Shown in pieces: positions 45,377 to 56,290 of a DNA stretch of 64,000 nucleotides. Below the pieces are notes generated by a model, which had not been told where the DNA came from, did not search any database, and saw only the letters and a list, made by a program, of their open reading frames with translations. Source of the DNA: Novosphingobium sp. IK01 (GTDB lineage Bacteria > Pseudomonadota > Alphaproteobacteria > Sphingomonadales > Sphingomonadaceae); contig NZ_BTFW01000001.1 in NCBI RefSeq assembly GCF_033242265.1, positions 1 through 64,000 on the forward strand, in the 5' to 3' direction. Numbering within the stretch: position 1 is the stretch's first letter; every line of letters begins with the position of its first letter. Made by a program: the position numbers and the translations under genes.

Positions 45377-48217
45377 TCAGGCCTTCTGCTTGCGGCGGAT
45401 TTCTTCGCGGACCGACAGCGACAGGGCGTCGGCGACCAGGGCAGCCTGTTCGGCAGCGTGACGCTTGGCCAGACCCGTGGCGGGCGAGGCGGAAGCGGAA
45501 CGGCCGGCATAGCGGGCACGGGCAACCGGGCACTGGGCAGCCTTGAGCGATTCCTCGATCAGCGGCTCGACGAAGAACCAGGAACCGTTGTTCTTGGGTT
45601 CTTCCTGACACCAGACCACTTCTTCGAGGTTGGCCATGCGCGAGAGGCGCAGGGCCAGCGGTTCACCCGGGAACGGGTAGATCTGCTCGATGCGGATGAT
45701 CTGGGTGTCGGTGATGCCAGCCGCGTCGCGCGCCTCGATCAGGTCGTAGGCGACCTTGCCCGTGCACAGGACCACCCGGCGGGTGTCCTTGTCCTGCGGT
45801 GCGGCAGGGTCGGACAGGATGCGCTTGAACTGGGCCCCATCAAGGAAATCGGCGGCGGTCGACTTGGCCAGCGGGTGGCGCAGGAGCGACTTGGGCGTCA
45901 TGATGATGAGCGGCTTGCGGAACGAGCGGTGCATCTGCCGGCGCAGCACGTGGAAGTAGTTGGCCGGGCTGGTGATGTTGCAGACCTGGATGTTGTCTTC
46001 GGCGCAGAGCTGAAGATAGCGTTCCAGACGGGCCGACGAGTGCTCCGGCCCCTGGCCTTCATAGCCGTGGGGCAGCAGCATGACGAGGCCGTTGGCGCGC
46101 AGCCACTTGGATTCGGCGGCGGCCACGTACTGGTCGATCACGATCTGGGCACCGTTGGCGAAGTCGCCGAACTGCGCTTCCCAGAGCACCAGCGTCTTGG
46201 GGTCGGCGCTGGCATAGCCATATTCGAAGCCGAGCACGCCATATTCCGACAGCGGGCTGTCGAGCACCTGGAAGCGGCCATGGGGCAGCGTGGTGAGCGG
46301 CACGTACTTGTGCTCGTCCTTCTGGTCGACCCAGACGGCGTGACGCTGGCTGAACGTGCCGCGACCGCAGTCCTGACCCGAAAGGCGCACGTTGTAGCCT
46401 TCGGTCACGAGGCTGCCATAGGCGAGCGCTTCGGCCGTGGCCCAGTCGAAGCCGGTGCCGGTGGCGAACATCTCGCGCTTGGCATCGATCACGCGGCCCA
46501 GCGTCTTGTGGACGGTCAGGTCGTCGGGAACGGTGGTCAGCGTGCGGCCCAGGCTGTCGAACAGCTTCTGTTCGATGCCGGTGGCCACGTTGCGGCGCGC
46601 GGTGACCGGGTCGGCAGGCTTGTTGAGCCCGGCCCAGCGGCCCCCGAACCAGTCGGCCTCGTTGGCCTTGTAGGTCTTGGCGGCCTCGAACTCGTTCTCG
46701 AGCGTGGCGGTGATGGTGTCTTCGAGGTTGCCCTTCCAGCCCCCGTCGATCACGCCCTGGGCGGCAAGACGTTCGGCATAGAGCGCCGAGACAGCCGGAT
46801 GCTTCTTGATCTGGCCATACATCAGCGGCTGCGTGAACGAGGGCTCGTCGCCTTCGTTGTGGCCGAAGCGGCGATAGCACCACATGTCGATCACGATGTC
46901 GCGACCGAACTTCTGGCGGTAGTCGATCGCCAGCTTGCAGGCGAAGGTGACCGCTTCGGGGTCATCGCCGTTGACGTGGATGATCGGCGCCTGGACGCCC
47001 TTGGCGACATCCGAGGGGTACGGCGAGCCGCGCGAGAACTGCGGGCTGGTGGTGAAGCCGATCTGGTTGTTGATGATGAAGTGGATGCAGCCGCCGGTGT
47101 TGTAGCCGTTGACACCCGAGAAGCCGAAGCATTCCCACACGATGCCCTGGCCGGCGAAGGCCGCGTCGCCGTGGATCAGCACGGGCAGGACCTGCTTGTG
47201 CTTGCCCTGGCCGACGTCGTCGCGGAACACCTGCTGGGCCAGCGTCTTGCCGAGCACGACCGGATCGACCGTTTCGAGGTGCGAGGGGTTGGGCAGAAGG
47301 CTCATGTGAACCTTGGTGCCGTCGAACTCGCGGTCGGTGCTGGTGCCCAGGTGATACTTCACGTCGCCCGAGCCGCCCACGTCTTCGGGGTTGGCCGAGC
47401 CGCCCGAGAATTCGTGGAAGATCACGCGATAGGGCTTGGCCAGAACGTTCGCCAGAATGTTCAGGCGGCCACGGTGGGCCATGCCGTAGATGATCTCCTT
47501 GACGCCCAGCTGGCCGCCATACTTGATCACCGCTTCGAGCGCCGGAATCATCGACTCGCCGCCGTCAAGGCCGAAGCGCTTGGTGCCGACGTACTTCTTG
47601 CCGAGGAACTTCTCGTACTGCTCGCCACGCACGACGGCGGCCAGGATCGCCTTCTTGCCTTCCGGCGTGAAGTCGATCGACTTGTCGCCACCTTCGATGC
47701 GTTCCTGGAGGAAGCGGCGTTCCTCGACATCGGCGATGTGCATGTATTCGAGGCCGACCTTGCCGCAATAGTTCTTGCGGAGGATCTCGACGACCTGGCT
47801 CACGGTGCCCCATTCGAGGCCCAGCACGCCACCCAGATAGACCTTGCGGTCCAGATCCTTGCCGGTGAACCCGTAGTATTCGGGGCTCATGTCGGCGGGC
47901 AGGGCCTTCTTGGAAAGGCCGAGCGGATCGAGATCGGCAGCAAGGTGGCCACGCACGCGATAGGTGCGGACCAGCAGCATGACGCGATAGCTGTCGTTGG
48001 CGGCCTGTTCGAGCGCGGCTTCGTCGAGAGCGGGCGCGCCGCCCTTCTTGGCAGCCTTCTGCACTTCGACCTTGAGGGCCATGGGATCGAGCGCACGGGT
48101 GAGGTCGTCACCGGCCAGCGCGTCGGTGATCGGCCAGCGCTTGGACTGCCACGAGGGCCCCTGCTGCGGCCCGTCCTGAGAGGGATCGGCTTCGAACTCG
48201 TGCACTTCTTGTCCCAT
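45377..48217 (-). CDS. sucA: 2-oxoglutarate dehydrogenase E1
   Basis: 946 residues, usual family length. Thiamine-diphosphate motif region (HGDAAFAGQGIVWE), KKHPAVSALYAERL, GMAHRGRLNIL, RRFGHNEGDEPSFTQP and the C-terminal MTPKSLLRHPLAKS are diagnostic. It decarboxylates 2-oxoglutarate and loads lipoyl-SucB. First gene of the operon. Confidence 0.97.
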   Translation of the reverse strand: MGQEVHEFEADPSQDGPQQGPSWQSKRWPITDALAGDDLTRALDPMALKVEVQKAAKKGGAPALDEAALEQAANDSYRVMLLVRTYRVRGHLAADLDPLGLSKKALPADMSPEYYGFTGKDLDRKVYLGGVLGLEWGTVSQVVEILRKNYCGKVGLEYMHIADVEERRFLQERIEGGDKSIDFTPEGKKAILAAVVRGEQYEKFLGKKYVGTKRFGLDGGESMIPALEAVIKYGGQLGVKEIIYGMAHRGRLNILANVLAKPYRVIFHEFSGGSANPEDVGGSGDVKYHLGTSTDREFDGTKVHMSLLPNPSHLETVDPVVLGKTLAQQVFRDDVGQGKHKQVLPVLIHGDAAFAGQGIVWECFGFSGVNGYNTGGCIHFIINNQIGFTTSPQFSRGSPYPSDVAKGVQAPIIHVNGDDPEAVTFACKLAIDYRQKFGRDIVIDMWCYRRFGHNEGDEPSFTQPLMYGQIKKHPAVSALYAERLAAQGVIDGGWKGNLEDTITATLENEFEAAKTYKANEADWFGGRWAGLNKPADPVTARRNVATGIEQKLFDSLGRTLTTVPDDLTVHKTLGRVIDAKREMFATGTGFDWATAEALAYGSLVTEGYNVRLSGQDCGRGTFSQRHAVWVDQKDEHKYVPLTTLPHGRFQVLDSPLSEYGVLGFEYGYASADPKTLVLWEAQFGDFANGAQIVIDQYVAAAESKWLRANGLVMLLPHGYEGQGPEHSSARLERYLQLCAEDNIQVCNITSPANYFHVLRRQMHRSFRKPLIIMTPKSLLRHPLAKSTAADFLDGAQFKRILSDPAAPQDKDTRRVVLCTGKVAYDLIEARDAAGITDTQIIRIEQIYPFPGEPLALRLSRMANLEEVVWCQEEPKNNGSWFFVEPLIEESLKAAQCPVARARYAGRSASASPATGLAKRHAAEQAALVADALSLSVREEIRRKQKA

Positions 48218-48387
48218 CGTCGGTCACTCCTGTGCCCCGTGGGGAGGGGAGGGGCTTCGGAAAAAAGTCGGCCAGCCGGGTGCTGGGCGAAAGCGTTTGG
48301 TGCCGGGCGCAAGAGGCCCGGATAGTCTGGCCTGCCCCTGGATCAGGTGTAACCCGAGGGGGGCGAGGCAATCATGTCAGTACCGGA

Positions 48388-48428
48388 AAAAAGGAGAGCC
48401 GCGCGGCGGGCGGAAACCCGCCGCGCGG
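48388..48428 (-). terminator. Intrinsic terminator after mdh
   Basis: A 12-bp GC stem CCGCGCGGCGGG / CCCGCCGCGCGG with a six-base loop; on the minus strand CTCTCCTTTTTT follows. It lies 15 bp beyond the mdh stop. Confidence 0.88.
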
Positions 48429-48442
48429 TCCTGTTTCCCGTG

Positions 48443-49795
<1,353 letters not shown>

Positions 49796-50215
49796 TCAGG
49801 CCCGTTCGGCCAGATGGCGGCGCAGGGCATGGGCCTGGTTGCGGTCGAGGGTGTGGCACACGGCCGTCCACCAGTGCATCAGCGCCTGGTCGTCGTTGTC
49901 GGCTGCGGCGCGCGCCGCGCGCGCGGCCTGGCGGGCGGCGGCGTGGCCATGGCTGGCAAACAGGCGCAGCGCGGCGGCCAGCAGGGCCTTTTCATCCTCG
50001 CGCGTGGGGGCCGGCAGGCCGATCGGTTCGGAGCGCGGGGCCGCGTGGCGGGTGGGGCCCCGCAGCGAGGCCAGCGTGCGGGGGCCCAGCGTGTGGGGGG
50101 ACATCGTCGTGGGGCGCAAGGAAGCCGGATTGTCGTTGACGGCCTGCGGCACCCGGCCGGCAGGGCGGCGGAGACAGGGCGAGATCATGCCATATCGGGG
50201 GGCAAAGCGCAGCAT
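49796..50215 (-). CDS. Hypothetical Ala/Arg-rich protein
   Basis: 139 residues from ATG 50215, which has GGAG nine bases upstream; the frame is open further upstream but without similarity or ribosome site. N-terminal half is polar and Pro/Arg-rich; the C-terminal half is helical (EDEKALLAAALRLFASHGH, AADNDDQALMHWWTAVCHTL). No signal peptide. I do not recognise it. Confidence 0.55.
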   Translation of the reverse strand: MLRFAPRYGMISPCLRRPAGRVPQAVNDNPASLRPTTMSPHTLGPRTLASLRGPTRHAAPRSEPIGLPAPTREDEKALLAAALRLFASHGHAAARQAARAARAAADNDDQALMHWWTAVCHTLDRNQAHALRRHLAERA

Positions 50216-50424
50216 GCGCGGGGTCTCCGAATTGTGTGTGCGACGCCGATTTTCGGCTGATGGTTTGTTTTTGTATGGTCTGTTTTCGTGGAGCGCCGGG
50301 CGGATCGGGATGAAATCTGCACGGCCGCTTCCGTCCTGATACTTTTGCACGCGCTAACAGGGCGTGAGACGAGACGGTAAATATCCTGTTGACTGTTGCC
50401 CTGCCGTTTCGTGACGATCAGCTA

Positions 50425-50460
50425 CCCAAAAAGGGCCGTCACCCCAAAAAGGGGCGTCAC
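50425..50460. repeat. Two tandem 18-bp repeats after the SleB gene
   Basis: CCCAAAAAGGGCCGTCAC followed directly by the near-identical CCCAAAAAGGGGCGTCAC. Each contains a CCC-A5-GGG dyad. On the minus strand the T5 runs could help stop transcription of the hydrolase gene. Confidence 0.7.
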
Positions 50461-50476
50461 CGGGAAAGGGCGCACG

Positions 50477-51826
50477 TCAACTGCCGGGTTGGGCGATCCA
50501 CTTGCCGGCGTTCTCGTAGATCGCGCTGGCTTCGGGGCGCAGGGCGGGAGCGGCGGGCCCCGCTTGCGGCAGCGGAGCGGAGGCTGCCGGGCTGCGTCCG
50601 CTCATGCCTTCGTGCGCGGTGCCGGCATGAAGCGGGGCATGAGACGGGGCGAGCGCGGGTTGGGCCGGAAGGCTCTTGTCGAGGGCGGCCATGCGGCCTT
50701 GTTCGAAGGCCTGTTCGAGGGTCAGCGGATCGGCGATGTCGGCTGCGACCGAGGTCCAGCTGCGCGGATGGGGCGCGGCGAGGGGTTCGCCCCCGTGATA
50801 GATGCCCCGGAAGGCGGCCTGAAGCCCGGCGGCGCCCGACCACCGGTAGAAGCGATGGGCACCGATCGTGCCGATGAAGGCGAGGCTGTCGGCCCAGCCG
50901 GGGTGGACCGCGCTGGTGTGATAGTGGGTGGCCAGCCCCACCGGGGCATAGACCTGTCCGTCCAGCGCCTGTGCGGCGATGCGGCGCACACGGTCCCACA
51001 CCACGGGCATCGGGCGCCGGGCCATGGCCCCGTCGCAGGCGAAGCTGAACTGGCAGCCGGGGCGCTCGGAGCCCTGATAGACCACGCCGCACACGGTTTT
51101 CGGAAAGGCGGGATGGGCCACGCGGTTGAGGACGACCTGGGCGACCGCGCGCTGTCCGTTTTCCGGCTCGGAGGCGGCCTCGTAATAGATCGCGGCGGTC
51201 AGGCATTGCAGCGCGCGCCAGCGATCCTGCGCGTCGCCCGCGGCGAACAGCGGACGGGCGACGCCCGGCGCTGCGGGAAAACCTGTCGCGGAAGGCCCTG
51301 ACGCGAAAGGCCCTGACGCGAAAGGCGAGGCGGCGGCGTCGGAGTGGATCGCGGCGAAGTGTTCGTTCCACAGGCGACTGGCCCAGTTGCCGGAGGCCTC
51401 GGGGCTGTTCTGCGCGCTGCGTGGATCGGCCTGCGTGCCATCGCGCGTGGGCCTCGGTTGCGTGGCGGGCTGGTCGGGGGCCGCCATGGCTTGCAGCCTG
51501 TCGTCGCGACTTTGCGCGGCGGCGGCGCGGTCGATCCCCGGCTCGCCCCAGCCCAGCGCGCCCAGCACGAGGCCGAGCGCACCGATGGCGGCAATGCCCC
51601 CCGCGCGGGCGCGGATGACCCCGGCCCGGCGATGCTGGTGGCGCCACGAGACCATGTCGCGGCGGCGGATGCGCCCGGTGAAGTCGCGGGGCGGTACTTC
51701 GGGCAGGACCAGCGTGGCGAGCCTTTCCCCGGCTTCCTGCCGCAGCGCAGCCTGATCCGCGCGGGCGCGCGGCGCCAGCGGCGGCACGAGCGCTTCGGGC
51801 GGGAGCAGGGGAAAGGGCTGGGTCAT
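50477..51826 (-). CDS. SleB-type cell wall hydrolase
   Basis: 449 residues from ATG 51826. An N-terminal cytoplasmic part, one span (AGGIAAIGALGLVLGALGWG), a low-complexity linker with repeated ASGPFASGP, then the Hydrolase_2 (SleB) domain: LTAAIYYEAASEPENGQRAV, QVVLNRVAHPAFPKTVCGVV, GCQFSFACDG, THYHTSAVHPGW. SleB-like enzymes are lytic amidases or transglycosylases acting on peptidoglycan. A Pro/Ala tail follows. Single gene, divergent from btuB region. Confidence 0.9.
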   Translation of the reverse strand: MTQPFPLLPPEALVPPLAPRARADQAALRQEAGERLATLVLPEVPPRDFTGRIRRRDMVSWRHQHRRAGVIRARAGGIAAIGALGLVLGALGWGEPGIDRAAAAQSRDDRLQAMAAPDQPATQPRPTRDGTQADPRSAQNSPEASGNWASRLWNEHFAAIHSDAAASPFASGPFASGPSATGFPAAPGVARPLFAAGDAQDRWRALQCLTAAIYYEAASEPENGQRAVAQVVLNRVAHPAFPKTVCGVVYQGSERPGCQFSFACDGAMARRPMPVVWDRVRRIAAQALDGQVYAPVGLATHYHTSAVHPGWADSLAFIGTIGAHRFYRWSGAAGLQAAFRGIYHGGEPLAAPHPRSWTSVAADIADPLTLEQAFEQGRMAALDKSLPAQPALAPSHAPLHAGTAHEGMSGRSPAASAPLPQAGPAAPALRPEASAIYENAGKWIAQPGS

Positions 51827-51932
51827 GAAACGGGAAAGAAGCCTTCTTGGTCTGCCTGCCGCTAGCACCATGGGCGGGCAATGCACCCGGACAATTGCCT
51901 GCGTCCCGAATAGACACAGGCCCCGGTCCGGG

Positions 51933-51965
51933 CGTTAACGGCTTATCCGATGCAGGTTAACGGCT
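51933..51965. promoter_or_regulatory. Two GTTAACGGCTT direct repeats before the riboswitch
   Basis: Exact 11-bp copies at 51933-51943 and 51955-51965, 22 bp apart (two helix turns). They lie just upstream of the B12 leader in the expected promoter region and could bind a regulator on one DNA face. Confidence 0.35.
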
Positions 51966-52007
51966 TTTTCTTGCCGTGGTGGGTGCGCGGCGCTATCGGC
52001 TCGGACA

Positions 52008-52190
52008 GACGCCACCGGTGCCTGCCTTTGCGTGCAGGCTAAGAGGGAAGCCGGACCACCGGCGCTGCCCCCGCAACTGTATCCGGACGAGCGCCGCACC
52101 CTCGTGTGCCACTGGCCCGGTTACAGGGTCGGGAAGGCCGGTGTGTCGCGATGACCCGGAGAGCCAGGAAACCTGCCGGTGTGTGGTCGT
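52008..52190 (+). promoter_or_regulatory. Cobalamin riboswitch
   Basis: The leader carries conserved B12-aptamer blocks in order: ACCGGTGCCTGCC near 52014, AAGAGGGAAGCCGG near 52040, GCTGCCCCCGCAACTGTA (52064-52082), GCCACTG (52108), GGGAAGGCCGGTG (52131), GATGACCCGGAGAGCCAGGA (52150) and the B12-box 3' side AAACCTGCCGGTGTG. P1 closes by pairing of the ends. It precedes btuB, the outer-membrane B12 receptor. Confidence 0.95.
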
Positions 52191-52255
52191 TCCGCGGCCG
52201 GGCGGGGTGTACCGGACGCAAGCGTGGTGAGTCTTTCCGCCATTGGCCCGGCGGA

Positions 52256-52295
52256 CCTCCCGCCATGGACGGCAACAAGTCCATGGGCCGGGAGG
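52256..52295 (+). promoter_or_regulatory. Shine-Dalgarno-sequestering hairpin (riboswitch expression platform)
   Basis: CCTCCCG (52256-52262) pairs with CGGGAGG (52289-52295) and CCATGGAC (52263-52270) with GTCCATGG (52279-52286), leaving a two-base bulge and loop GGCAACAA. The CGGGAGG arm is the btuB ribosome site, seven bases before the ATG at 52303. This predicts translational control by cobalamin. Confidence 0.8.
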
Positions 52296-52302
52296 AAAAG
52301 AC

Positions 52303-54252
52303 ATGAAGACATCACTGATCGCGCTGGCCTGCGGGCTGGCGCTGGCACAGGCCGTGCCACAGGGAAGCGCGCTCGCCCAGCAGGCGCCTGCTCCCGGTGC
52401 CGGGGCCCCTGACGCTCCGGCCCCTGATGCGTCTGCGATCGATCCGGGCCAGATCGGCCAGCAGATCACCGTGCTGGGCACCGGCAGCGACCGCCCGCTC
52501 GACCAGACCGGCCAGGCGATCACTGTCGTTCCGCTCGAAACGATCCAGTCGGTGCAGGGCCCCGACCTGACCCGTGTGCTCGAACGCGTGCCGGGCCTCA
52601 CGTTCTCGCGCACGGGCGGGCTGGGTTCGCAGACGGCGGTGCGCCTGCGCGGCGATGAAGGCCAGCACACGCTGGTCCTCGTCGACGGGGTACGCGTCGA
52701 GGATACCTCGTTGCCTTCGGGCGGGTTCGATTTCGGCACGCTGTCGAGCGGCTCGATCGGGCGCGTCGAGGTTCTGCGCGGCTCGAACTCGATCATCTGG
52801 GGCAGCGCGGCGATGGGCGGCGTGATCGCGCTGACCACGCGCGAGATCAATGGCGCGGAAGTGTCTGCCGAAGGAGGCTCGCGCGGGAGCTATGATGTCG
52901 ATGCAATCGCGGGCGTGAAGCGCGATGGCTATGCGATCTCGCTCGATGGCGGCTACGTGGGCACCAACGGCATCTCGGCCGCGTCGAGCGGGACCGAGCG
53001 CGACGGCTACAACCAGTGGCGCGTGGGCGGCAAGGCCCGCGTCAACCTGACCGACACGTTCTCGCTGGTCGCCAATGCGCGCTATGCCGACGGCCGGACC
53101 GACATCGACGGCTATGACGCCAACTTCAACTTTGGCGACACCAGCGAATATGCGCTCACGCGGCAGTTCTTCGGCCATGCCGGGTTTCACTATGCGGGCA
53201 GCAAACTGACCCTCGATGGCGGCTACAGCACCGCGATCACTCACCGCCGCACGTTCACCGGCGGGGCCGACGACACGTTCGAATATGGCTACAATGGCCG
53301 CAGCCAGCGCGTCGAAATGACCGGGCGCTATGACCTGCCTGCCGACTTCGCGCTCGATTTCGGCGCCGACAACGAATGGACCAGTTTTTCGAGCACGTAT
53401 GACAGCCACCAGACCGCCAGCCTGACCAGCGGCCATGCGCTGCTCGGCTGGTATGGCAAGAAGGCCAGCCTGGCCGTGGGCGGGCGTTACGACAGCCACA
53501 GCCGGTTCGGCGGCAACTGGAGCCTGGGCGCCAACGGCACGGTCGAGGTCGTGCGCGGGGTGCGCCTGAACGCCAGCTATGGCGAAGGCTTCCGCGCGCC
53601 CACGCTCTATCAGCTGCTCTCGCCCGACTATGGCAACCCGGACCTGCGCCCCGAGCGCAGCCGCAGCTATGACGCGGGGATCAGCTATGTCAGCCCCGAG
53701 GGCACGTTCCGCGCCGGGCTCACGTTCTTCCGCCGCGACACGCGCAATCTCGTCAACTATGTCTCGTGCTTCTCGGTCACCAGCCCGCTGTGCGATACCC
53801 ATTCTTATGGCTTCTACGACAATGTCGGCAAGGCGCGCTCGCAGGGGGCCGAATTCGAACTGGCCGCCAAGCTCAGCCCGCGGGTGAGCGGCCAGCTGCT
53901 CTATGCCTATACCGAGGCGGTCGACCGCACGCCGGGCGGCGCTCTGTATGGCAAGACGCTCGCCCGCCGTCCGCGCAACGCGCTGACTGCCGTGCTTGAC
54001 TGGACAACGCCCTGGGCAGGCCTCACCCTGGGGGTCGACCAGCGCTTCCAGTCGGAAACCTATGACGATGCAGCCAATACCACCAGGCTCAAGGGCGGCG
54101 GCGTGACCACGCTGCGCGCCAGCCTGCCGGTTCGCCACGATGTCGAACTGTTCGGGCGGATCGAGAACCTGTTCGATCATCCGCTGGTGACGGCGGCGGG
54201 CTATGGGGCGCTGGGCCGGTCGGTCTTCGGCGGCCTGCGCGTCCGCTACTGA
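52303..54252 (+). CDS. btuB: BtuB, TonB-dependent vitamin B12 receptor
   Basis: 649 residues. Signal peptide (LIALACGLALAQAVPQGSALA), a Pro/Ala/Asp-rich spacer, TonB-box-like QQITVLGTG, plug (RVPGLTFSRTGGLGSQTAV, VLVDGVRVED, EVLRGSNSIIWGSAAMGG) and a 22-strand-type barrel ending FGGLRVRY with GEGFRAPTLYQLL and IENLFDHPLV. The riboswitch and following btuFCD genes fix its substrate as cobalamin. GGAGG lies seven bases before the ATG and is sequestered in a hairpin. Confidence 0.95.
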   Translation: MKTSLIALACGLALAQAVPQGSALAQQAPAPGAGAPDAPAPDASAIDPGQIGQQITVLGTGSDRPLDQTGQAITVVPLETIQSVQGPDLTRVLERVPGLTFSRTGGLGSQTAVRLRGDEGQHTLVLVDGVRVEDTSLPSGGFDFGTLSSGSIGRVEVLRGSNSIIWGSAAMGGVIALTTREINGAEVSAEGGSRGSYDVDAIAGVKRDGYAISLDGGYVGTNGISAASSGTERDGYNQWRVGGKARVNLTDTFSLVANARYADGRTDIDGYDANFNFGDTSEYALTRQFFGHAGFHYAGSKLTLDGGYSTAITHRRTFTGGADDTFEYGYNGRSQRVEMTGRYDLPADFALDFGADNEWTSFSSTYDSHQTASLTSGHALLGWYGKKASLAVGGRYDSHSRFGGNWSLGANGTVEVVRGVRLNASYGEGFRAPTLYQLLSPDYGNPDLRPERSRSYDAGISYVSPEGTFRAGLTFFRRDTRNLVNYVSCFSVTSPLCDTHSYGFYDNVGKARSQGAEFELAAKLSPRVSGQLLYAYTEAVDRTPGGALYGKTLARRPRNALTAVLDWTTPWAGLTLGVDQRFQSETYDDAANTTRLKGGGVTTLRASLPVRHDVELFGRIENLFDHPLVTAAGYGALGRSVFGGLRVRY

Positions 54253-54349
54253 TGGGGCGGGTGACATCCCGGTGAACCCGCGCGCGGCCTTCCGCCCAGT
54301 CTGTCCCACTCTCCCGGCGCGTCTGGGCGGGACGGGCGGGCGGTCGCGC

Positions 54350-55276
54350 GTGTGCCGGATTCTGGCTTTGGGGGCTCTGGCTGCGGGGCTGGTCCTCTCG
54401 GCCTGTAGCCCGGATGCGCTGGCGCCGGGGGGCGAGGGGAAGGGGGGGCATGAACAGGGTTCCCCACACCATCAGCCTACGCCCCACCACCAGCCTACGA
54501 TTGTCTCGCTCAACCCGTGTACCGATGCGATCCTTGCGCAGGTGGCCGATCCGGCCCAGATCCGCGCCTTGTCTGCCTACAGCAGCGATCCTGAACAAAG
54601 CTCGATGGATGTGGCGCTGGCGCGGCGGTTTCCGGCGACCAATGGCGCGGTCGAAACCGTGCTGGCGCTTCATCCCGATTTGCTGGTGGCCAGCACATAT
54701 ACCGATCCGGCCAGTCTGGCGGCCATGCGCGCGGTGGGCCTGCATGTCGAGACGTTCGCGATTGCCAATTCGGTCGCCCAGTCGCGCGCGCAAGTGCGCG
54801 ATCTGGCGCGGCTGGCCGGGCACGTGGATCGCGGCGAAGCCCTCGTGCGCCAGATCGACCGTGCCATGGCCGAAGCCGCGCCAGCGCCCGGAAGCAAGCC
54901 GATCCCCGCCGTGCTGTGGGAGCCGGGCGGCACCGTGCCCGGCCAGGCAACGCTCGTGGCCGAACTGATGGCCCAGGCCGGGTTCGCCAATTTCAGTGCT
55001 CAGCGCGGGCTCGGGCAATCCGAGCGCCTGCCGCTCGAACGCATGCTGGCCGATCCGCCAAGGGTCATTCTGGCAGTCGGCCATGCGCGCGGCCCCATTC
55101 CCGAAGACGACCGCCTGCTGTTCCATCCGGCGCTGGCCGCACTCGGGCACACCGCGCGCGCCACGCTGGCGCCCAATCTCATCTACTGCGGCGGGCCGAC
55201 CATCCCCCGCATGCTGGCGCGGCTGGTGGCGGTGCGCCACCAACTGGACCAGCATCAACAGGACATCAGGCCATGA
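54350..55276 (+). CDS. btuF: BtuF-like cobalamin-binding lipoprotein
   Basis: About 308 residues from GTG 54350, which gives a short lipoprotein signal (LALGALAAGLVLSAC); a GTG at 54272 would add 26 residues. A His/Pro-rich spacer precedes a TroA/BtuF-type binding domain: TIVSLNPCTDAILAQVADP, VLALHPDLLVAS, LAQAIGL-like lobe two with WEPGGTVPGQATLVAELM. It would carry B12 from BtuB to BtuCD in the periplasm. Its stop overlaps btuC (ATGA). Confidence 0.88.
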   Translation: MCRILALGALAAGLVLSACSPDALAPGGEGKGGHEQGSPHHQPTPHHQPTIVSLNPCTDAILAQVADPAQIRALSAYSSDPEQSSMDVALARRFPATNGAVETVLALHPDLLVASTYTDPASLAAMRAVGLHVETFAIANSVAQSRAQVRDLARLAGHVDRGEALVRQIDRAMAEAAPAPGSKPIPAVLWEPGGTVPGQATLVAELMAQAGFANFSAQRGLGQSERLPLERMLADPPRVILAVGHARGPIPEDDRLLFHPALAALGHTARATLAPNLIYCGGPTIPRMLARLVAVRHQLDQHQQDIRP

Positions 55277-56268
55277 ACCGCGCCACGAACCGCGCAACCC
55301 TCCCGATCGTGCTGGGGGTGGCCCTCCTGTTCGCGCTGCCGCTCAGCCTGATGGCCGGACAGGTGTGGATCAACCCCTTCGGCCACACGGGCAACAACGC
55401 GATGGTCATTCTGGCGCAGTTGCGCCTGCCGCGCGCGGTTCTGGCCGTGGTGGTGGGGGGCGGTCTGGGGGCGGCGGGCGCGGCCATGCAGGGCTACTTG
55501 CGCAATCCGCTGGCCGATCCGGGCCTGTTCGGGGTGGCGCCGCTGGCTGCGCTGGGGGCGGTGCTTTCGCTGTTCACCGGCTATGCGGTGCAGCCTTTCG
55601 CGCTTCCGGCCATGGCGCTGGCGGGGGCGGCGGCGGGGATGGTCCTGCTGGCGGTGATCGCTTCAGGGCCGCGCACGGGGCTGGCGGGCGGGGTGGCGCT
55701 GTTCACGCTGGCGGGCATGATGCTGTCGAGTCTGGCAGGCGCGCTGACCAGTCTGGCGATCAGCCTTGCCCCCAACCCGTTTGCGCTGACCGAGATCGTG
55801 ACATGGCTGATGGGCGCGCTGACCGATCGCTCGTGGCGCGACGTGGCGGTGGCCGCGCCGCTGACGCTGGCCGGGCTGGTGGTGCTCTGGCGGGCGGGGC
55901 CCGCGCTCGATGCGCTGACGCTGGGCGAACTGGCGGCGCGTTCGATGGGGCTCGATCCGGGGCGCTTGCGCTGGATGATGGTGGCGGGCGTGGGGCTGGT
56001 GGTCGGCGCCGGGGTTTCGGCGGCGGGGGTGATCGGCTTTGTCGGCCTGATGGTGCCCCATATCGTGCGCCCGTTCACCGACCGGCGCCCGTCGAGCCTG
56101 ATCCTGCCCAGCGCGCTGGCCGGGGCCCTGCTGCTGCTGGTGGCCGATGCCTTGTGTCGCAGCCTGCCGCTGGCGGGTGGCGAACTGCGCCTGGGCATTG
56201 CGCTCAGCCTGATGGGCGCGCCGTTTTTCCTCCATCTCCTGCTGCGCCTGCGGCGCGGTCTGGCGTGA
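55273..56268 (+). CDS. btuC: BtuC-type cobalamin ABC permease (FecCD family)
   Basis: 331 residues, about ten spans. FecCD motifs: LRLPRAVLAVVVGGGLGAAGAAMQG, NPLADPGLFGVAPLAALGAVL, GLVVGAGVSAAGVIGFVGLMVPHIVR and the L-loop region. Coupled to btuF by four bases and followed 22 bp later by btuD. Operon context gives cobalamin as substrate, although siderophore permeases share this fold. Confidence 0.93.
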   Translation: MNRATNRATLPIVLGVALLFALPLSLMAGQVWINPFGHTGNNAMVILAQLRLPRAVLAVVVGGGLGAAGAAMQGYLRNPLADPGLFGVAPLAALGAVLSLFTGYAVQPFALPAMALAGAAAGMVLLAVIASGPRTGLAGGVALFTLAGMMLSSLAGALTSLAISLAPNPFALTEIVTWLMGALTDRSWRDVAVAAPLTLAGLVVLWRAGPALDALTLGELAARSMGLDPGRLRWMMVAGVGLVVGAGVSAAGVIGFVGLMVPHIVRPFTDRRPSSLILPSALAGALLLLVADALCRSLPLAGGELRLGIALSLMGAPFFLHLLLRLRRGLA

Positions 56269-56290
56269 TCTGACCCGACGGGAACCGCAT

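Noticed and set aside
42563..48325. A 1920-codon open frame on the plus strand
   Set aside because: It lies entirely antisense to lpd, sucB and sucA, whose products are unmistakable; GC-rich codon bias leaves the opposite frame without stops.
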